Source: Alkalidesulfovibrio alkalitolerans DSM 16529 (lineage in GTDB: Bacteria > Desulfobacterota > Desulfovibrionia > Desulfovibrionales > Desulfovibrionaceae). From it: a stretch of 64,000 nucleotides of DNA. A program made the translations under genes and the position numbers. The stretch lies in NCBI RefSeq assembly GCF_000422245.1, contig NZ_ATHI01000031.1:124001-188000 (forward strand), in the 5' to 3' direction. The notes beneath the pieces are model-generated. The model made no database searches. It had not been told where the DNA came from and worked only from the letters and a program-made list of their open reading frames with translations. Positions 53,026 to 62,177 of this stretch are shown piece after piece; position 1 is the stretch's first letter, and each line of letters opens with the position of its first letter.

Positions 53026-53749
53026 GCCCCAGGGGTTCCTTGATCAGGAAGAAGAACAGGAGCCGAAGAATTATTGGCTGATGACCTATGCCGACATGGT
53101 CACGCTGCTCCTGACCTTCTTCATCCTGCTCTTCTCCATGTCCTCGCTCGATCAAAGCCAGTTTTCCGAATCCTTCACGGCCATCCGTGCGGCCATCCAG
53201 GGCAAAGAGACGACCATCGCCACTTCCCGCATCACGGCCAAGGAGGCCTCGGTGCTGGTGGAACAGGTCCAGTTGCGCCGCCAGATAGAACAGGCGCAGC
53301 AGCGAGTCTTTCAGGATGTGAGACTCCTGCAGACCACCGAAGGCGTGGAAGGGGTGCTGACGGCCAAACTGGACAAGGGCAAGATCACGCTTAGATTGCC
53401 CAGCGAGGTGCTCTTCGATTCAGGCTCAGCGACGCTCAAGCCCGGAGGAAGGGTTGTTCTTGGACAGCTCAAGAATTTTTTCATCAAATATCCCGACCAG
53501 ATGATCAACATCAAGGGCTACACGGACGACGTGTTGCCGTCGCCCACCGCGCGTTTTCGCGATAACTGGGAACTTTCCGCCATGCGTGCTGTCAACGTTC
53601 TCCGGCTGATGGTGGAACTCGGGCTCAACCCCAACCGCATGACCGCCACCGGGCTTGCCGATCTCGACCCGCTGCTCCCCAACACGTCACCCGAGAATCG
53701 AGCCCAGAACAGGCGTGTCGAATTTGTCCTGGAAAAAATCGTTGAATGA
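53015..53749 (+). CDS. motB: Flagellar motor stator protein MotB
   Basis: 244 aa. Single N-terminal membrane helix with the ion-binding Asp in WLMTYADMVTLLLTFF (D27), followed by a linker of about 70 residues and the OmpA-like peptidoglycan domain (FDSGSATLKPGG, NIKGYTDD, NRAQNRRVEFVL). It anchors the stator. Translationally coupled to motA. Confidence 0.95.
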   Translation: MSDEPQGFLDQEEEQEPKNYWLMTYADMVTLLLTFFILLFSMSSLDQSQFSESFTAIRAAIQGKETTIATSRITAKEASVLVEQVQLRRQIEQAQQRVFQDVRLLQTTEGVEGVLTAKLDKGKITLRLPSEVLFDSGSATLKPGGRVVLGQLKNFFIKYPDQMINIKGYTDDVLPSPTARFRDNWELSAMRAVNVLRLMVELGLNPNRMTATGLADLDPLLPNTSPENRAQNRRVEFVLEKIVE

Positions 53750-54068
53750 GGTAATGTTACGACTTTGTGTGAATACCCGGTAGTCGCGAGCGAGCTTGAC
53801 TTTCAAGTCACTCCGGTTCAAAAGGCCGTTTGCTCGGCTGCCGGGGCTAGGGAACCAAGCCGGACCAATGCCGCCATGTCTTGGTGGTAATCTCGGCGCC
53901 GAGGAAGCGTGATCCGATTAAAGAGGTGCCGCGCGCACGGACGCGGCGTGAAAAATTCGACACCCATAGCCCGGCCGGGCCGTGCGCTTTCATCAACATT
54001 CCGCCCGCCGCATGATCCGGTCGTAAGCGTCGACTCCACCAGTCGGCCTTTTCAGAAGGGAGATACGC
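53750..54068. other. Intergenic region before the carboxylase operon, with an inverted repeat
   Basis: 320 bp with no gene. TGACTT-TC-AAGTCA (53797-53810, six-base arms) overlaps a TTGACT box and, read slightly differently, CTTGA-CTT-TCAAG, which looks like the TTGA...TCAA palindromes of some fatty-acid regulators; assignment is a guess. No motAB terminator with a U tract was found. Confidence 0.35.
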
Positions 54069-55487
54069 GTGTCCGCGAATCGACATAAAGTCTTGGTCGC
54101 AAACCGGGGCGAGATCGCCATCCGCATCATCAATGCCTGTCGCAAGCTTGATCTGGGCTTCGTGGCCGTGCACACCAAGGAAGACGCCCAGTCCGGCCAC
54201 GTCTCGCACGCCCGCAAGCACGGTGGGGACGAGGCTGTCTATCGCGTTGCCTCCTACCACGACGCCAACGAGTTGCTCTCCGTGGCCGACGCTGCGGGCG
54301 CCACGGCCGTGCATCCCGGCTACGGCTTCTTCGCCGAGGACTTCCGCTTTGCGCGCCGCGTGGTCAACCGCGACCGCCCCCTGATCTGGATCGGACCGTC
54401 ATGGCGCGTCATCCGTGAACTTGGCGACAAGATCAACACCAAGCGTTTGGCCAGAAAGCTTGGCGTACCCACTGTTCCAGGGTCGGACAAGCCCGTTTAC
54501 GACGAGATGGAGGCCGAGGAAATCGCGAAAAGCCTTTTCGCTTTCCAGGCCGACCAAGGGTTCGAGCGCCACGTGGTGCTGCTCAAGGCCTCCGCCGGCG
54601 GCGGCGGCATGGGCATCGAGGAGGTGGAGCGCATGGACACCTTCCGCACTACCTACCGCCGCCTGCGCAACTACGCCAAGCGTCAATTCCAGGATTCCGG
54701 CGTGCTTATCGAGCAGCGCATCTTCGATTTCAACCATCTTGAAGTGCAGGTGCTGGGCGACCGCAAAGGCACGGCCCACGTGCATTTCGGCACCCGCAAC
54801 TGCACCGTGCAGAGCACCGGGCGGCAAAAACGCATCGAGGTCGCTCCCGGCTTCATGCCTGGCGAGTTGCAGTACACCTTCGACGCAGGCAAGGTGCTCG
54901 ACGACATCATCGACTACTCCCTGCGCATCGCCCGCGACGTGGGTTATGACTCCGTAGGCACATGGGAGTGGATCGTGACTCCCAAGGGCGATCCCTTCCT
55001 CATGGAGGTCAACACCCGCATTCAGGTGGAGAACGGCATCTCCGGGGCTATTTCCGCCATCCGGGGGGAAGGGCCGGTGGACCTCATCAAGGAGCAAATC
55101 CGCTGCGCTCTGGGCGAGGATCTCGGCTACAGCCAGGACGACGTCACCTTCAACGGCGTGAGCATCGAATACCGGCTCATTGCCGAAGACCCGGACAACC
55201 GTTTTACGCCTTGGGTCGGCCTCATCGAGCGCTTTCAGTGGGAAGAGCAGCCATGGCTTTCCGTACTGACCCACGTGCCGACCACCGAACCGTACGACAT
55301 CCCCACCGAGTTCGACCCCAACCTGGCGCTGGCTATTATCCGGGGCAAGGATCTGGCCGAGGCCAAGGCCCGGGGCGTGCAATTCCTCGACAGCCTCAAG
55401 CTGACGGGTATTGATAGGGCGGGCCGGGAGCTTCGCTCCAACGTGGCTTTCCTGCGGGACAAGACCGCCAACCTTTTGGAATTCTAG
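54069..55487 (+). CDS. Biotin carboxylase subunit
   Basis: 472 aa, GTG start with AAGGGAG seven bases upstream. Biotin carboxylase N-domain (KVLVANRGEIAIRIINACRKL, HPGYGFFAED), ATP-grasp (KASAGGGGMGI, lid and Mg ligands through LMEVNTRIQVENGISG) and C-domain. Carboxylates biotin on a carrier protein using ATP and bicarbonate. Operon partners are a fused carboxyltransferase and a biotin-carrier-like protein, so this is one multisubunit acyl-CoA carboxylase; acetyl-CoA is the most likely substrate since the partners look like AccA and AccD. Confidence 0.92.
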   Translation: MSANRHKVLVANRGEIAIRIINACRKLDLGFVAVHTKEDAQSGHVSHARKHGGDEAVYRVASYHDANELLSVADAAGATAVHPGYGFFAEDFRFARRVVNRDRPLIWIGPSWRVIRELGDKINTKRLARKLGVPTVPGSDKPVYDEMEAEEIAKSLFAFQADQGFERHVVLLKASAGGGGMGIEEVERMDTFRTTYRRLRNYAKRQFQDSGVLIEQRIFDFNHLEVQVLGDRKGTAHVHFGTRNCTVQSTGRQKRIEVAPGFMPGELQYTFDAGKVLDDIIDYSLRIARDVGYDSVGTWEWIVTPKGDPFLMEVNTRIQVENGISGAISAIRGEGPVDLIKEQIRCALGEDLGYSQDDVTFNGVSIEYRLIAEDPDNRFTPWVGLIERFQWEEQPWLSVLTHVPTTEPYDIPTEFDPNLALAIIRGKDLAEAKARGVQFLDSLKLTGIDRAGRELRSNVAFLRDKTANLLEF

Positions 55488-55501
55488 ATCTGGGCGAATA
55501 T

Positions 55502-57772
55502 ATGGAAATCGACAACAGAATCCGCAAGCTCCAGGAACGCTTGGGCTACGTCCGCGACGTTTTCGGCGATAAGGACAACGCCAACATCAAACTGCTCTCG
55601 ACGCGGCTTGACGAGTTTCTCGAAAAGGTCGAGCGCATGCCCGTGGCTGATCAGATGCGCCACATGGTGCAACTCGAAGACCTTTTTCTCTTTTTGGAGA
55701 AGAAACTCGATGCCCAACTCACGGCCATGGATCGCGTGCGCATCGTCCGCCATCCGCAGCGCCTGTGCCTCAAGGACATTCTCGAAAACGTCTACGACAA
55801 CTATACTGAGATCGGCGGGCAGGACGAATACTCCATCGACCCCTCCATGCTCATCGCCAGGGCCTACATCACGCGGCGGGTGGGCAAGAAAATTATCCAC
55901 CAGCCGGTCATGGTCATCGGCCAGGAAAAGGGTCACGGCCAGGAGTTCCGCAACGGCGGCTCGGTCAAGCCCTGGGGCAACGCCAAGGCGCTGCACTACA
56001 TGAAGGTCGCCGAGACCGAGAACATCCCCATCCATTCCTACATCTTCACGCCCGGCTCCTACCCCATCGAGGACTATCCGGGTGCGGCCCAGCAGATTGC
56101 CAGGAATCTCTTCGAGATGTCGCAACTCCGCGTACCCTTCGTGGCTGTCATTTCCGAAGGTGGTTCGGGCGGCGCCGAGGCCATCGGCATGGCCGACATG
56201 CGCCTCATGCTTTCGCACGGCTATTATTCGGTCATTTCCCCCGAAGGCGCGGCGGCCATCGAGGGACGGACCCGTCAGGGGCAGCGCGTGCCGCCGGAAC
56301 TGATCGAGAAATGCGCACGCGACCTGAAGATGTCCGCCGAGGACAACCTGCGCATGGGCTACATTGACCGCGTGGTGCAGGAGCCGCCGCTTGGCGCGCG
56401 CATGGACCATTACGATTTCTACAAGACCCTGCGCAACGAGATGATCAACGCCACCAACCAAGTGGTGCTCCAGGTCAAGGGTATGAAGTTCTTCCGTTCG
56501 CTGGCCCTTTCCGAGCGGCTGTCCCGTAAGGATCGGCCCATGGACGCCGAGGAAGTCTTCGTCTCCTGGAACCTGTCCTCCAAGGCCCGCGACAATCTCG
56601 TCTGGAAGCGCTACCAGAAGTTCCGTCGTCTGGCCCAAGGTGCGTATCTCGACACCCGGACGGCAGGCGAGAAGGTCATGGGCAGCTTCCAGGACTTCGC
56701 CTGGGCGCTCAATTCGTTCTTCCGTTACGAGTTCTTGCGCAAGCACCATCGCAAGATCCAGCGGCTGCGCGAGGAGGTTGAGGCCGAAGTCCATCTCGTG
56801 CGCAACAAAGTCGGCAAGCCCGTCCGCGCCGTGCTGGACAAGCTCTCCGGGGCGCGGCCGCAGGCCGTGTCCGAGGAGGCCAAAAGCAATCTGACGCAAC
56901 TCTCCAAATGGGAAGAGGACGGCCAGAGCAACGGCGGGTGGATCTACGTGAGCCCCAAGGCCAAGGAAGACAGGACCGTGACCTGTCCCAATGCCGAAAC
57001 GCACGGCTGTCTCGATCTCTGGGCTCCGGATCTCTTCGGCGAATACGCAGGCGTGTGCGGTTACTGCGGCCACCACTTTCCCATGGAATACCAGTGGTAT
57101 CTCAGCAATGTCTTCGACCAGGGCTCGATTTTTGAGTTCAATGGACAGATCGAGTCCGGCAATCCCCTCGACTACGAGGGCTTCGGCGAGAAGGTCGAGC
57201 AGGCCAAGAAGCAGACCGGGCTCAAGTCCGCGTGCATGACCTTCGAGGCCCGTATCGACAATGTGAACCTCGTCGTGGCCATGCTCGTCGCCCCGTTCAG
57301 GGGCGGCACGGTGGGCGCGGCCGAGGGCGAGAAGTTCATCCGCGCCGTGGAGCGGGCCAAGAAGAAGCACTATCCCTTGCTGGCCTATGTGCACGGCACT
57401 GCAGGCATCCGCATCCAGGAGGGCACCAACGGCGTCATCCAGATGCCGCGCTGCACCATGGCCGTGCAGCGCTATATCAAGGACGGCGGCCTTTATCTGG
57501 TGCTGTACGACACCAACTCCTACGCAGGCCCCGTGGCCAGCTTCCTGGGCTGCTCGCCCTACCAGTTCTCCATCCGTTCGGCCAACATCGGCTTCGCGGG
57601 CCCGGGCGTCATCAAGGAGACCACGGGAGTGGACATTCCCCCGGACTACCATCAATCGCACCAGGCCCTCTCGCGGGGTCACATCCAGGGGATCTGGGAT
57701 AGGCGCGAGGCCCGCAAGAACCTGTTTCAGGCGCTCATGACCATGGGCGGCCGCAACCTTTACTACCGGTAA
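55502..57772 (+). CDS. Acyl-CoA carboxylase carboxyltransferase, alpha-beta fused
   Basis: 756 aa. N-terminal part resembles AccA (residues about 1-330: DRVRIVRHPQRLC, GQEKGHGQEFRNGGS, ISEGGSGGAEAIGMADM, VISPEGAAAI); an alpha-helical linker follows; from about 495 a zinc ribbon (CPNAETHGC...CGYCG) and then AccD (FEARIDNVNLVVAM, GAAEGEKFIRAVERAKK, RIQEGTNGVIQMPR). The order alpha-beta in one chain, with the zinc ribbon in the middle, differs from separate AccA and AccD of most bacteria. Transfers the carboxyl from biotin to an acyl-CoA (acetyl-CoA by homology). 14-base gap to the carboxylase gene. Confidence 0.9.
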   Translation: MEIDNRIRKLQERLGYVRDVFGDKDNANIKLLSTRLDEFLEKVERMPVADQMRHMVQLEDLFLFLEKKLDAQLTAMDRVRIVRHPQRLCLKDILENVYDNYTEIGGQDEYSIDPSMLIARAYITRRVGKKIIHQPVMVIGQEKGHGQEFRNGGSVKPWGNAKALHYMKVAETENIPIHSYIFTPGSYPIEDYPGAAQQIARNLFEMSQLRVPFVAVISEGGSGGAEAIGMADMRLMLSHGYYSVISPEGAAAIEGRTRQGQRVPPELIEKCARDLKMSAEDNLRMGYIDRVVQEPPLGARMDHYDFYKTLRNEMINATNQVVLQVKGMKFFRSLALSERLSRKDRPMDAEEVFVSWNLSSKARDNLVWKRYQKFRRLAQGAYLDTRTAGEKVMGSFQDFAWALNSFFRYEFLRKHHRKIQRLREEVEAEVHLVRNKVGKPVRAVLDKLSGARPQAVSEEAKSNLTQLSKWEEDGQSNGGWIYVSPKAKEDRTVTCPNAETHGCLDLWAPDLFGEYAGVCGYCGHHFPMEYQWYLSNVFDQGSIFEFNGQIESGNPLDYEGFGEKVEQAKKQTGLKSACMTFEARIDNVNLVVAMLVAPFRGGTVGAAEGEKFIRAVERAKKKHYPLLAYVHGTAGIRIQEGTNGVIQMPRCTMAVQRYIKDGGLYLVLYDTNSYAGPVASFLGCSPYQFSIRSANIGFAGPGVIKETTGVDIPPDYHQSHQALSRGHIQGIWDRREARKNLFQALMTMGGRNLYYR

Positions 57773-57794
57773 CCGGCTCGAAGGAGCGCGCGTG

Positions 57795-58442
57795 ATGAAC
57801 GTCAAGCAACTCCTTGAGAAATTCAAGGAATCTCCCTACGAACTGATCGATGTGACGGCCCCGCATACCGGCCGGGTGGACTTCGTGCTCACCGAGCCGG
57901 GCAGCAAGCTCGTGGGGCCGCACGGAGCATTCCTCGAAAAACCGGGAACGCTCATGGCCACCCTGGAACGCGAGAAGAACAAGAAGCCCATCCGAGCGAC
58001 CATGAACGGCGTGCTCGAATCCGTGGACCAAAATCTCGCGGGCACGTTCGTGCAGGCCGGCACCCGCCTGGGCGTCATTCGCCACTATCTGACCAGCAAG
58101 GAAGTCATCGACCGCATTCTCAAGGAAGCTCTGTATCTTTTTCCGGCTCCGGAGCGGGCGAAGTATTATTTTATTCCAGAAATCGACAAAAAGATGCGCG
58201 CCTCCGGCAAGAACGCCGTGGAGGTCACCACGGGCATGGAGATGTTCATCATGTCGCGTATGAAGAGGGAGACTGCCCTGACCTACGATGGTCCGGATGG
58301 CAAGGTCTACGCCGTCTATTTCAAGCTCGGCGAAAACGTCGAGGGCGGGCAGCCGTTGATCGGCGTGTGCCCCGGCGAGCAGCTTCCGCTGATCCAGGAT
58401 GTGGTCAACCGCGTGCGTAGCGAGTGGGAAGAGCACGACTGA
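57795..58442 (+). CDS. Biotin-carrier-like protein with two lipoyl-type domains, non-canonical lysine site
   Basis: 215 aa from the ATG at 57795 (AAGGAG eight bases upstream). Two biotinyl/lipoyl-like barrels can be seen: residues about 15-98 (TAPHTGRVDFVLTEPG, RATMNGVLESV, AGTRLGVI) and about 145-192 (FKLGENVEGGQPLIGV). The standard E-A-M-K-M site is absent. In barrel 1 the aligned position is LEREKNKK, in barrel 2 it is SRMKRE (Lys about 157), which keeps only the Met-Lys core. Being the only carrier candidate in the operon, it probably is the carboxylase BCCP; which Lys is biotinylated is unknown. Confidence 0.75.
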   Translation: MNVKQLLEKFKESPYELIDVTAPHTGRVDFVLTEPGSKLVGPHGAFLEKPGTLMATLEREKNKKPIRATMNGVLESVDQNLAGTFVQAGTRLGVIRHYLTSKEVIDRILKEALYLFPAPERAKYYFIPEIDKKMRASGKNAVEVTTGMEMFIMSRMKRETALTYDGPDGKVYAVYFKLGENVEGGQPLIGVCPGEQLPLIQDVVNRVRSEWEEHD

Positions 58443-58614
58443 TCCGGATATCCTTTCCTTGATCGCTGGCTGAAAGCGCCTCGCGTTTGTCGCCTCGGTT
58501 GCCTTGGGACGCAGTGTTGGTGTACTGGCAGCCGAGGCGATGAACGTCTTTACGCGGCCTGGTTGCTTGTAACCGACGGGGCGGCGTTCGATTCAACCCG
58601 AGGGGGCCGAACTC

Positions 58615-61143
58615 GTGGCCTTGTTTCACTGCGATGCGTGTGGTCTGCGCAAGGACGTTTCCGACAAGTACATCGGACGTTCCATCTCCTGTCCCCGCTG
58701 TTCGAATCCGGTAACAGTCGTCGCCGTGGGCGAGAAAAACGGTCGGACGCAGCCGCTGCCTCCGCCCGAGGTGCGCCCTGTAGCCGCGCTGGATGATGGT
58801 AAAGCGGAATCGCCCGCCGAGCCCAGGTTCGAGCATCGCGACGCAGCCGACATGGACGAGATTCTGGCGGGCGACGACGACTCCGCGCGCCCCAGGCGCG
58901 ACATTTCCATCCCCATCGCGGCTGAACCGACCGCGCCAACCGCGCCCTCGCTCATGCAGGGCAGCCCCGGCGTGAACATTCTTGCGGGAACGCTATCCGG
59001 TTTTCAGGGCGTGGTGGTCTGCCTGGCCCTATCCTGCTTGATCTTCGCCGGGCGTCTCGCCTGGAGCGATTTCCCCTACGCCGTTCTTGTGGTGCTCGCC
59101 ACGGCGGCTGCCATGTCGCTCGTGGCGGCCTTGCGGAGCCGGGTGCCTTATCTACAGGCCGGACCGGGCATCGCGCTCGGAGCTGTCACGGCCTCCATGG
59201 TGCGCGACATGCACGCCTCGTTTTCCGCCGAACAGGCGGCGCATGTATTGCCCACGCTCGCGGTCGGCGTGAGCCTGTCCGCCTTCGTCGTGGGCCTTAC
59301 CCTGTGGTTCGTCGGCGGTTCGGGGATGGGCAAATGGGTGCGCTTCATCCCGCATCAGGTCGTGGGGGGGGTGCTCGCGGGCATTGGCGTGCGCGTTTTG
59401 CTCGCGGCCCTCGAATTTCAGGACGCGGGCTCGCCGTGCCTTGAGCGTCTGGCGGAAAACTTTGACTTCGATGTCTGCCTGGCCTGGGCTCCGGCCGTCG
59501 TTCCGGGAGTCCTGATGTTCATCGTGGCCCGGCGCATCAGGCACCATCTCGTCTCTCCGGTGCTCTTCCTGCTGCTCCTAGTCGGCTCGCTCCTTGGAGT
59601 ACACCTCGTCGCCGCGCCCGGCGACGCTATCCGGGCATCGGAATGGACCTTTGCCGCCTTCTCCGCGCACTCGGCCTTCGGCCCGTTCTCCCGGGATTTC
59701 CTGGGGCTCATCAACTGGGACGTGATAGCCGACCACGCAGGCTACATTTTGGCCCTGGCCGGTCTGGCCGTGGCCACGACCATGCTCACCCTGACCGATG
59801 TGGATGCCGAGACGCGTGGCCGTTCGGATCTGGATCACGAACTTTCCGTGACGGGTCAGGGAAACATCCTGGCCGCGCTGGTTGCGGGCGTGCCGGGCAC
59901 CATTTCCGAGCACCGCACCATGTCGAGTTGGCGGGCGGGAGCGGCGGGGCCGCTTGCAGCGCTGACAGCCGCCGCCGTGTTCGTGGCCGCGATCGTCTTT
60001 ATCGGCGATATTCTGGCCTACGTGCCGCGATTCGTGCCCGCGGCGGTGCTCGTCTTTCTCGGCATGCAGCTTGTGGCGCGCTGGCTTGGCGACACGTACG
60101 CCATGTTCACCCGCAAAGACGATTACGCCATCCTCGTGATCATTTTCGCCATCACGGTGTTCTTCGGGGTGCTCACGGGCCTTGGCGTGGGCGCGGCCCT
60201 GGCGATGATGATCCTCATCTCTCGTTACGGCCGGGTCAATGTGGTCAAATTCGCCTTGTCTGGAGCCACCAACCGCTCCAACGTCGAACGCGCGCCCTCG
60301 CAGCTCAAGGTGCTCAGAGAGCATGGCGGGCAGATATACATCCTGCGTCTGCAGGGCTTCATATTTCTCGGCTCCACCAGCGCCCTGATCACGGACCTTC
60401 GGCAGCGCATCGAGGACGAAAGCCAGGCCAGACCGCGCTACGTGATCCTGGACTTCAGGCTCGTCACGGGTCTCGATTCGGCCGTGGCCACCGGCCTTCG
60501 CAAGCTCAGGCAACTTGCCGACGAATACGGCGTGACCCTGATCTTCACGAGCATCCCCTTCGAGGTCGAACGGCAGCTCGCCGAAAACGGGTTCGTGCTC
60601 GACGACCCCGACAATTGCTCGCGCACCTTTGTGGACGCGGATTTCGCTCTGGAATGGTGCGAGGATCGCATTTTGGAGGATCATGGCGTGCTGGTCCTCA
60701 AGGGGCGCACCGTCGAGGATATTCTGGCGCCCATGTTCCCCGAGCCCGCCCTGGCACCGACCTTCGTCGGCTATCTGGAGCGGGTCGAGGTGAAGACAGG
60801 CAGCCATGTCTTCCGCCAAGGCGACGCGTCCGACGCCATGTATTTCATCGTTTCCGGACGGGTCAACGTGCAACTCGAACTCGAAGGCAACCGCATCATC
60901 CGGCTGGTGAAGATGGGACCGGGCACTATTTTCGGCGAGATGGGCATCTATACGGACACTCCGCGATCGGCCTCGGTCGTCGCGGCCGAAGACTGCGTGC
61001 TGTATCGTCTCTCGAAGAAGAAGCTGCATGCGATCCAGAAGCAGGACCCCATGCTCGTTTCGCTCATCCACAGGTTCGTGGTCAACCGTCTGGCCGAGCG
61101 CGTTGCCGAGGCAAATGCCAAGGTTCGCGATCTCATCAAGTAG
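58615..61143 (+). CDS. SulP-like transporter fused to N-terminal zinc ribbon, STAS and cyclic-nucleotide-binding domains
   Basis: 842 aa, GTG start with AGGGGG eight bases upstream. Order: zinc ribbon CDAC-x16-CPRC (C6, C9, C26, C29); low-complexity linker to about 115; about 10-12 membrane segments of a SulP/SLC26-type transporter (about 120-550); STAS domain (LQGFIFLGSTSALI, DFRLVTGLDSAVATGLRKL, about 580-700); cNMP-binding domain (GDASDAMYFIVSGRVNVQLE, IFGEMGIYTDTPRSASVVA, about 725-840). Anion carrier in the inner membrane whose activity is probably gated by a nucleotide or another ligand. Substrate (sulfate, bicarbonate, other) unknown. Confidence 0.85.
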   Translation: MALFHCDACGLRKDVSDKYIGRSISCPRCSNPVTVVAVGEKNGRTQPLPPPEVRPVAALDDGKAESPAEPRFEHRDAADMDEILAGDDDSARPRRDISIPIAAEPTAPTAPSLMQGSPGVNILAGTLSGFQGVVVCLALSCLIFAGRLAWSDFPYAVLVVLATAAAMSLVAALRSRVPYLQAGPGIALGAVTASMVRDMHASFSAEQAAHVLPTLAVGVSLSAFVVGLTLWFVGGSGMGKWVRFIPHQVVGGVLAGIGVRVLLAALEFQDAGSPCLERLAENFDFDVCLAWAPAVVPGVLMFIVARRIRHHLVSPVLFLLLLVGSLLGVHLVAAPGDAIRASEWTFAAFSAHSAFGPFSRDFLGLINWDVIADHAGYILALAGLAVATTMLTLTDVDAETRGRSDLDHELSVTGQGNILAALVAGVPGTISEHRTMSSWRAGAAGPLAALTAAAVFVAAIVFIGDILAYVPRFVPAAVLVFLGMQLVARWLGDTYAMFTRKDDYAILVIIFAITVFFGVLTGLGVGAALAMMILISRYGRVNVVKFALSGATNRSNVERAPSQLKVLREHGGQIYILRLQGFIFLGSTSALITDLRQRIEDESQARPRYVILDFRLVTGLDSAVATGLRKLRQLADEYGVTLIFTSIPFEVERQLAENGFVLDDPDNCSRTFVDADFALEWCEDRILEDHGVLVLKGRTVEDILAPMFPEPALAPTFVGYLERVEVKTGSHVFRQGDASDAMYFIVSGRVNVQLELEGNRIIRLVKMGPGTIFGEMGIYTDTPRSASVVAAEDCVLYRLSKKKLHAIQKQDPMLVSLIHRFVVNRLAERVAEANAKVRDLIK

Positions 61144-61150
61144 GTGCGTC

Positions 61151-61495
61151 ATGGGAAAATTCATTCAAGTTCGGGTCTCCGCCGCAACCTTCGACCCAGG
61201 GCAGGCGGCAAAGACCTTTCCGAAGCTCTATGCAGTGGCTTGGCCAGCGCAGGACGTGACGCCCGAGGAGCGCAAGGGGCTTTTCGAGCTTACGGACCAG
61301 TTGTCCGATCTGCATCAGTTCGGCGATCTCGCGCCGAGCGTCAAACAGGTCGTGGGGGAACAACTTCCCAGAATCATGCATCTTCGCCGGGCGATCGAGA
61401 CGGCCCTGGGCGATTGGCAGCCCGCCGAGGCGGAGCGCCTCACCACGCAGTTCGAGGACGCCCTTGCCGGGCTCGAGGCGCAAATGCCCGATTGA
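61151..61495 (+). CDS. Small protein of unknown function
   Basis: 114 aa, begins MGKFIQVRVSAATFDPGQAAKTFPKLYAV; mostly alpha-helical, with a Leu-rich C-terminal helix (LEAQMPD end), no membrane segment, no Cys. It starts seven bases after the SulP-fusion stop, so it is co-expressed and may be a regulator or partner of it. AGG six bases before the ATG. No family recognised. Confidence 0.6.
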   Translation: MGKFIQVRVSAATFDPGQAAKTFPKLYAVAWPAQDVTPEERKGLFELTDQLSDLHQFGDLAPSVKQVVGEQLPRIMHLRRAIETALGDWQPAEAERLTTQFEDALAGLEAQMPD

Positions 61496-61520
61496 TCGCA
61501 GGGCGTTCTCGGGCTAGTAT
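61492..61520 (+). promoter_or_regulatory. Predicted promoter of ssb
   Basis: TTGATC, 17-base spacer, TAGTAT, extended by TATAAA at 61518-61523; TTTATT follows. Overlaps the end of the preceding gene. Confidence 0.5.
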
Positions 61521-61552
61521 AAAATGTTTATTCCACTTCAAAGGAGCGATAC

Positions 61553-62050
61553 ATGGCCGGCAGCCTGAACAAAGTCATGATCATCGGCCGCATGGGGTCG
61601 GACGCCAAGCTTTCCTATCTTCCCTCGGGACAGCCGGTGACCAATTTCAACGTGGCCACGGACGAGTCTTACCGCGACAAGCAAAGCGGCGAGAAGATCG
61701 AACGCACCGAGTGGCACCGCATCGCGATCTTCGGCAAGTCGGCCGAGTTCTGCGCGAACTATCTGGGCAAGGGCCGTCTGGTCTACATCGAGGGGGCGCT
61801 GCGCACCCGCAAGTGGCAGGACAAGGACGGCCAGGACCGCTACACCACGGAGATCGTGGTCCAGCCGTTCGGCGGCACCGTGCAGGGGCTGGACAGCCCG
61901 CGCGGCCAGGGCGAGCAGGGCTACGAGGGCGCGCCGCGCCAGCAGGCACGCGGACAGGGCGGCGGACAGCAGGGCAGGCAGAACAGGGACGACGACCTCG
62001 GCCCGGCCTTCCCGAGCGAGGCCTCGGGCATGGACGACGTGCCGTTCTAG
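61553..62050 (+). CDS. ssb: Single-stranded DNA-binding protein
   Basis: 165 aa. OB-fold MAGSLNKVMIIGRMGSDAKLSYLPSGQPV, TEWHRIAIFGKSAE, KGRLVYIEGALRTRKWQDKDG; a Gly/Gln-rich disordered linker; acidic tip MDDVPF, the protein-interaction tail. AAGGAG eight bases before the ATG. Own promoter and terminator. Confidence 0.97.
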   Translation: MAGSLNKVMIIGRMGSDAKLSYLPSGQPVTNFNVATDESYRDKQSGEKIERTEWHRIAIFGKSAEFCANYLGKGRLVYIEGALRTRKWQDKDGQDRYTTEIVVQPFGGTVQGLDSPRGQGEQGYEGAPRQQARGQGGGQQGRQNRDDDLGPAFPSEASGMDDVPF

Positions 62051-62101
62051 CAGGCCAGACCGCCTCAAAAGCGCCGTCTGCCGCGCTGCAGTGAAAAAGA
62101 T

Positions 62102-62143
62102 CCAGCCCCGCTACGCAGGATATGCATAGCGGGGCTGGTTTTT
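62102..62143. terminator. Bidirectional terminator between ssb and the YgiQ gene
   Basis: CCAGCCCCGCTA pairs with TAGCGGGGCTGG across 13 bases; T5 on the right, A5 just left of the stem. Confidence 0.9.
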
Positions 62144-62177
62144 GCATCGTGCGCTTTAGAGAAGTTGCGGATCGAAT

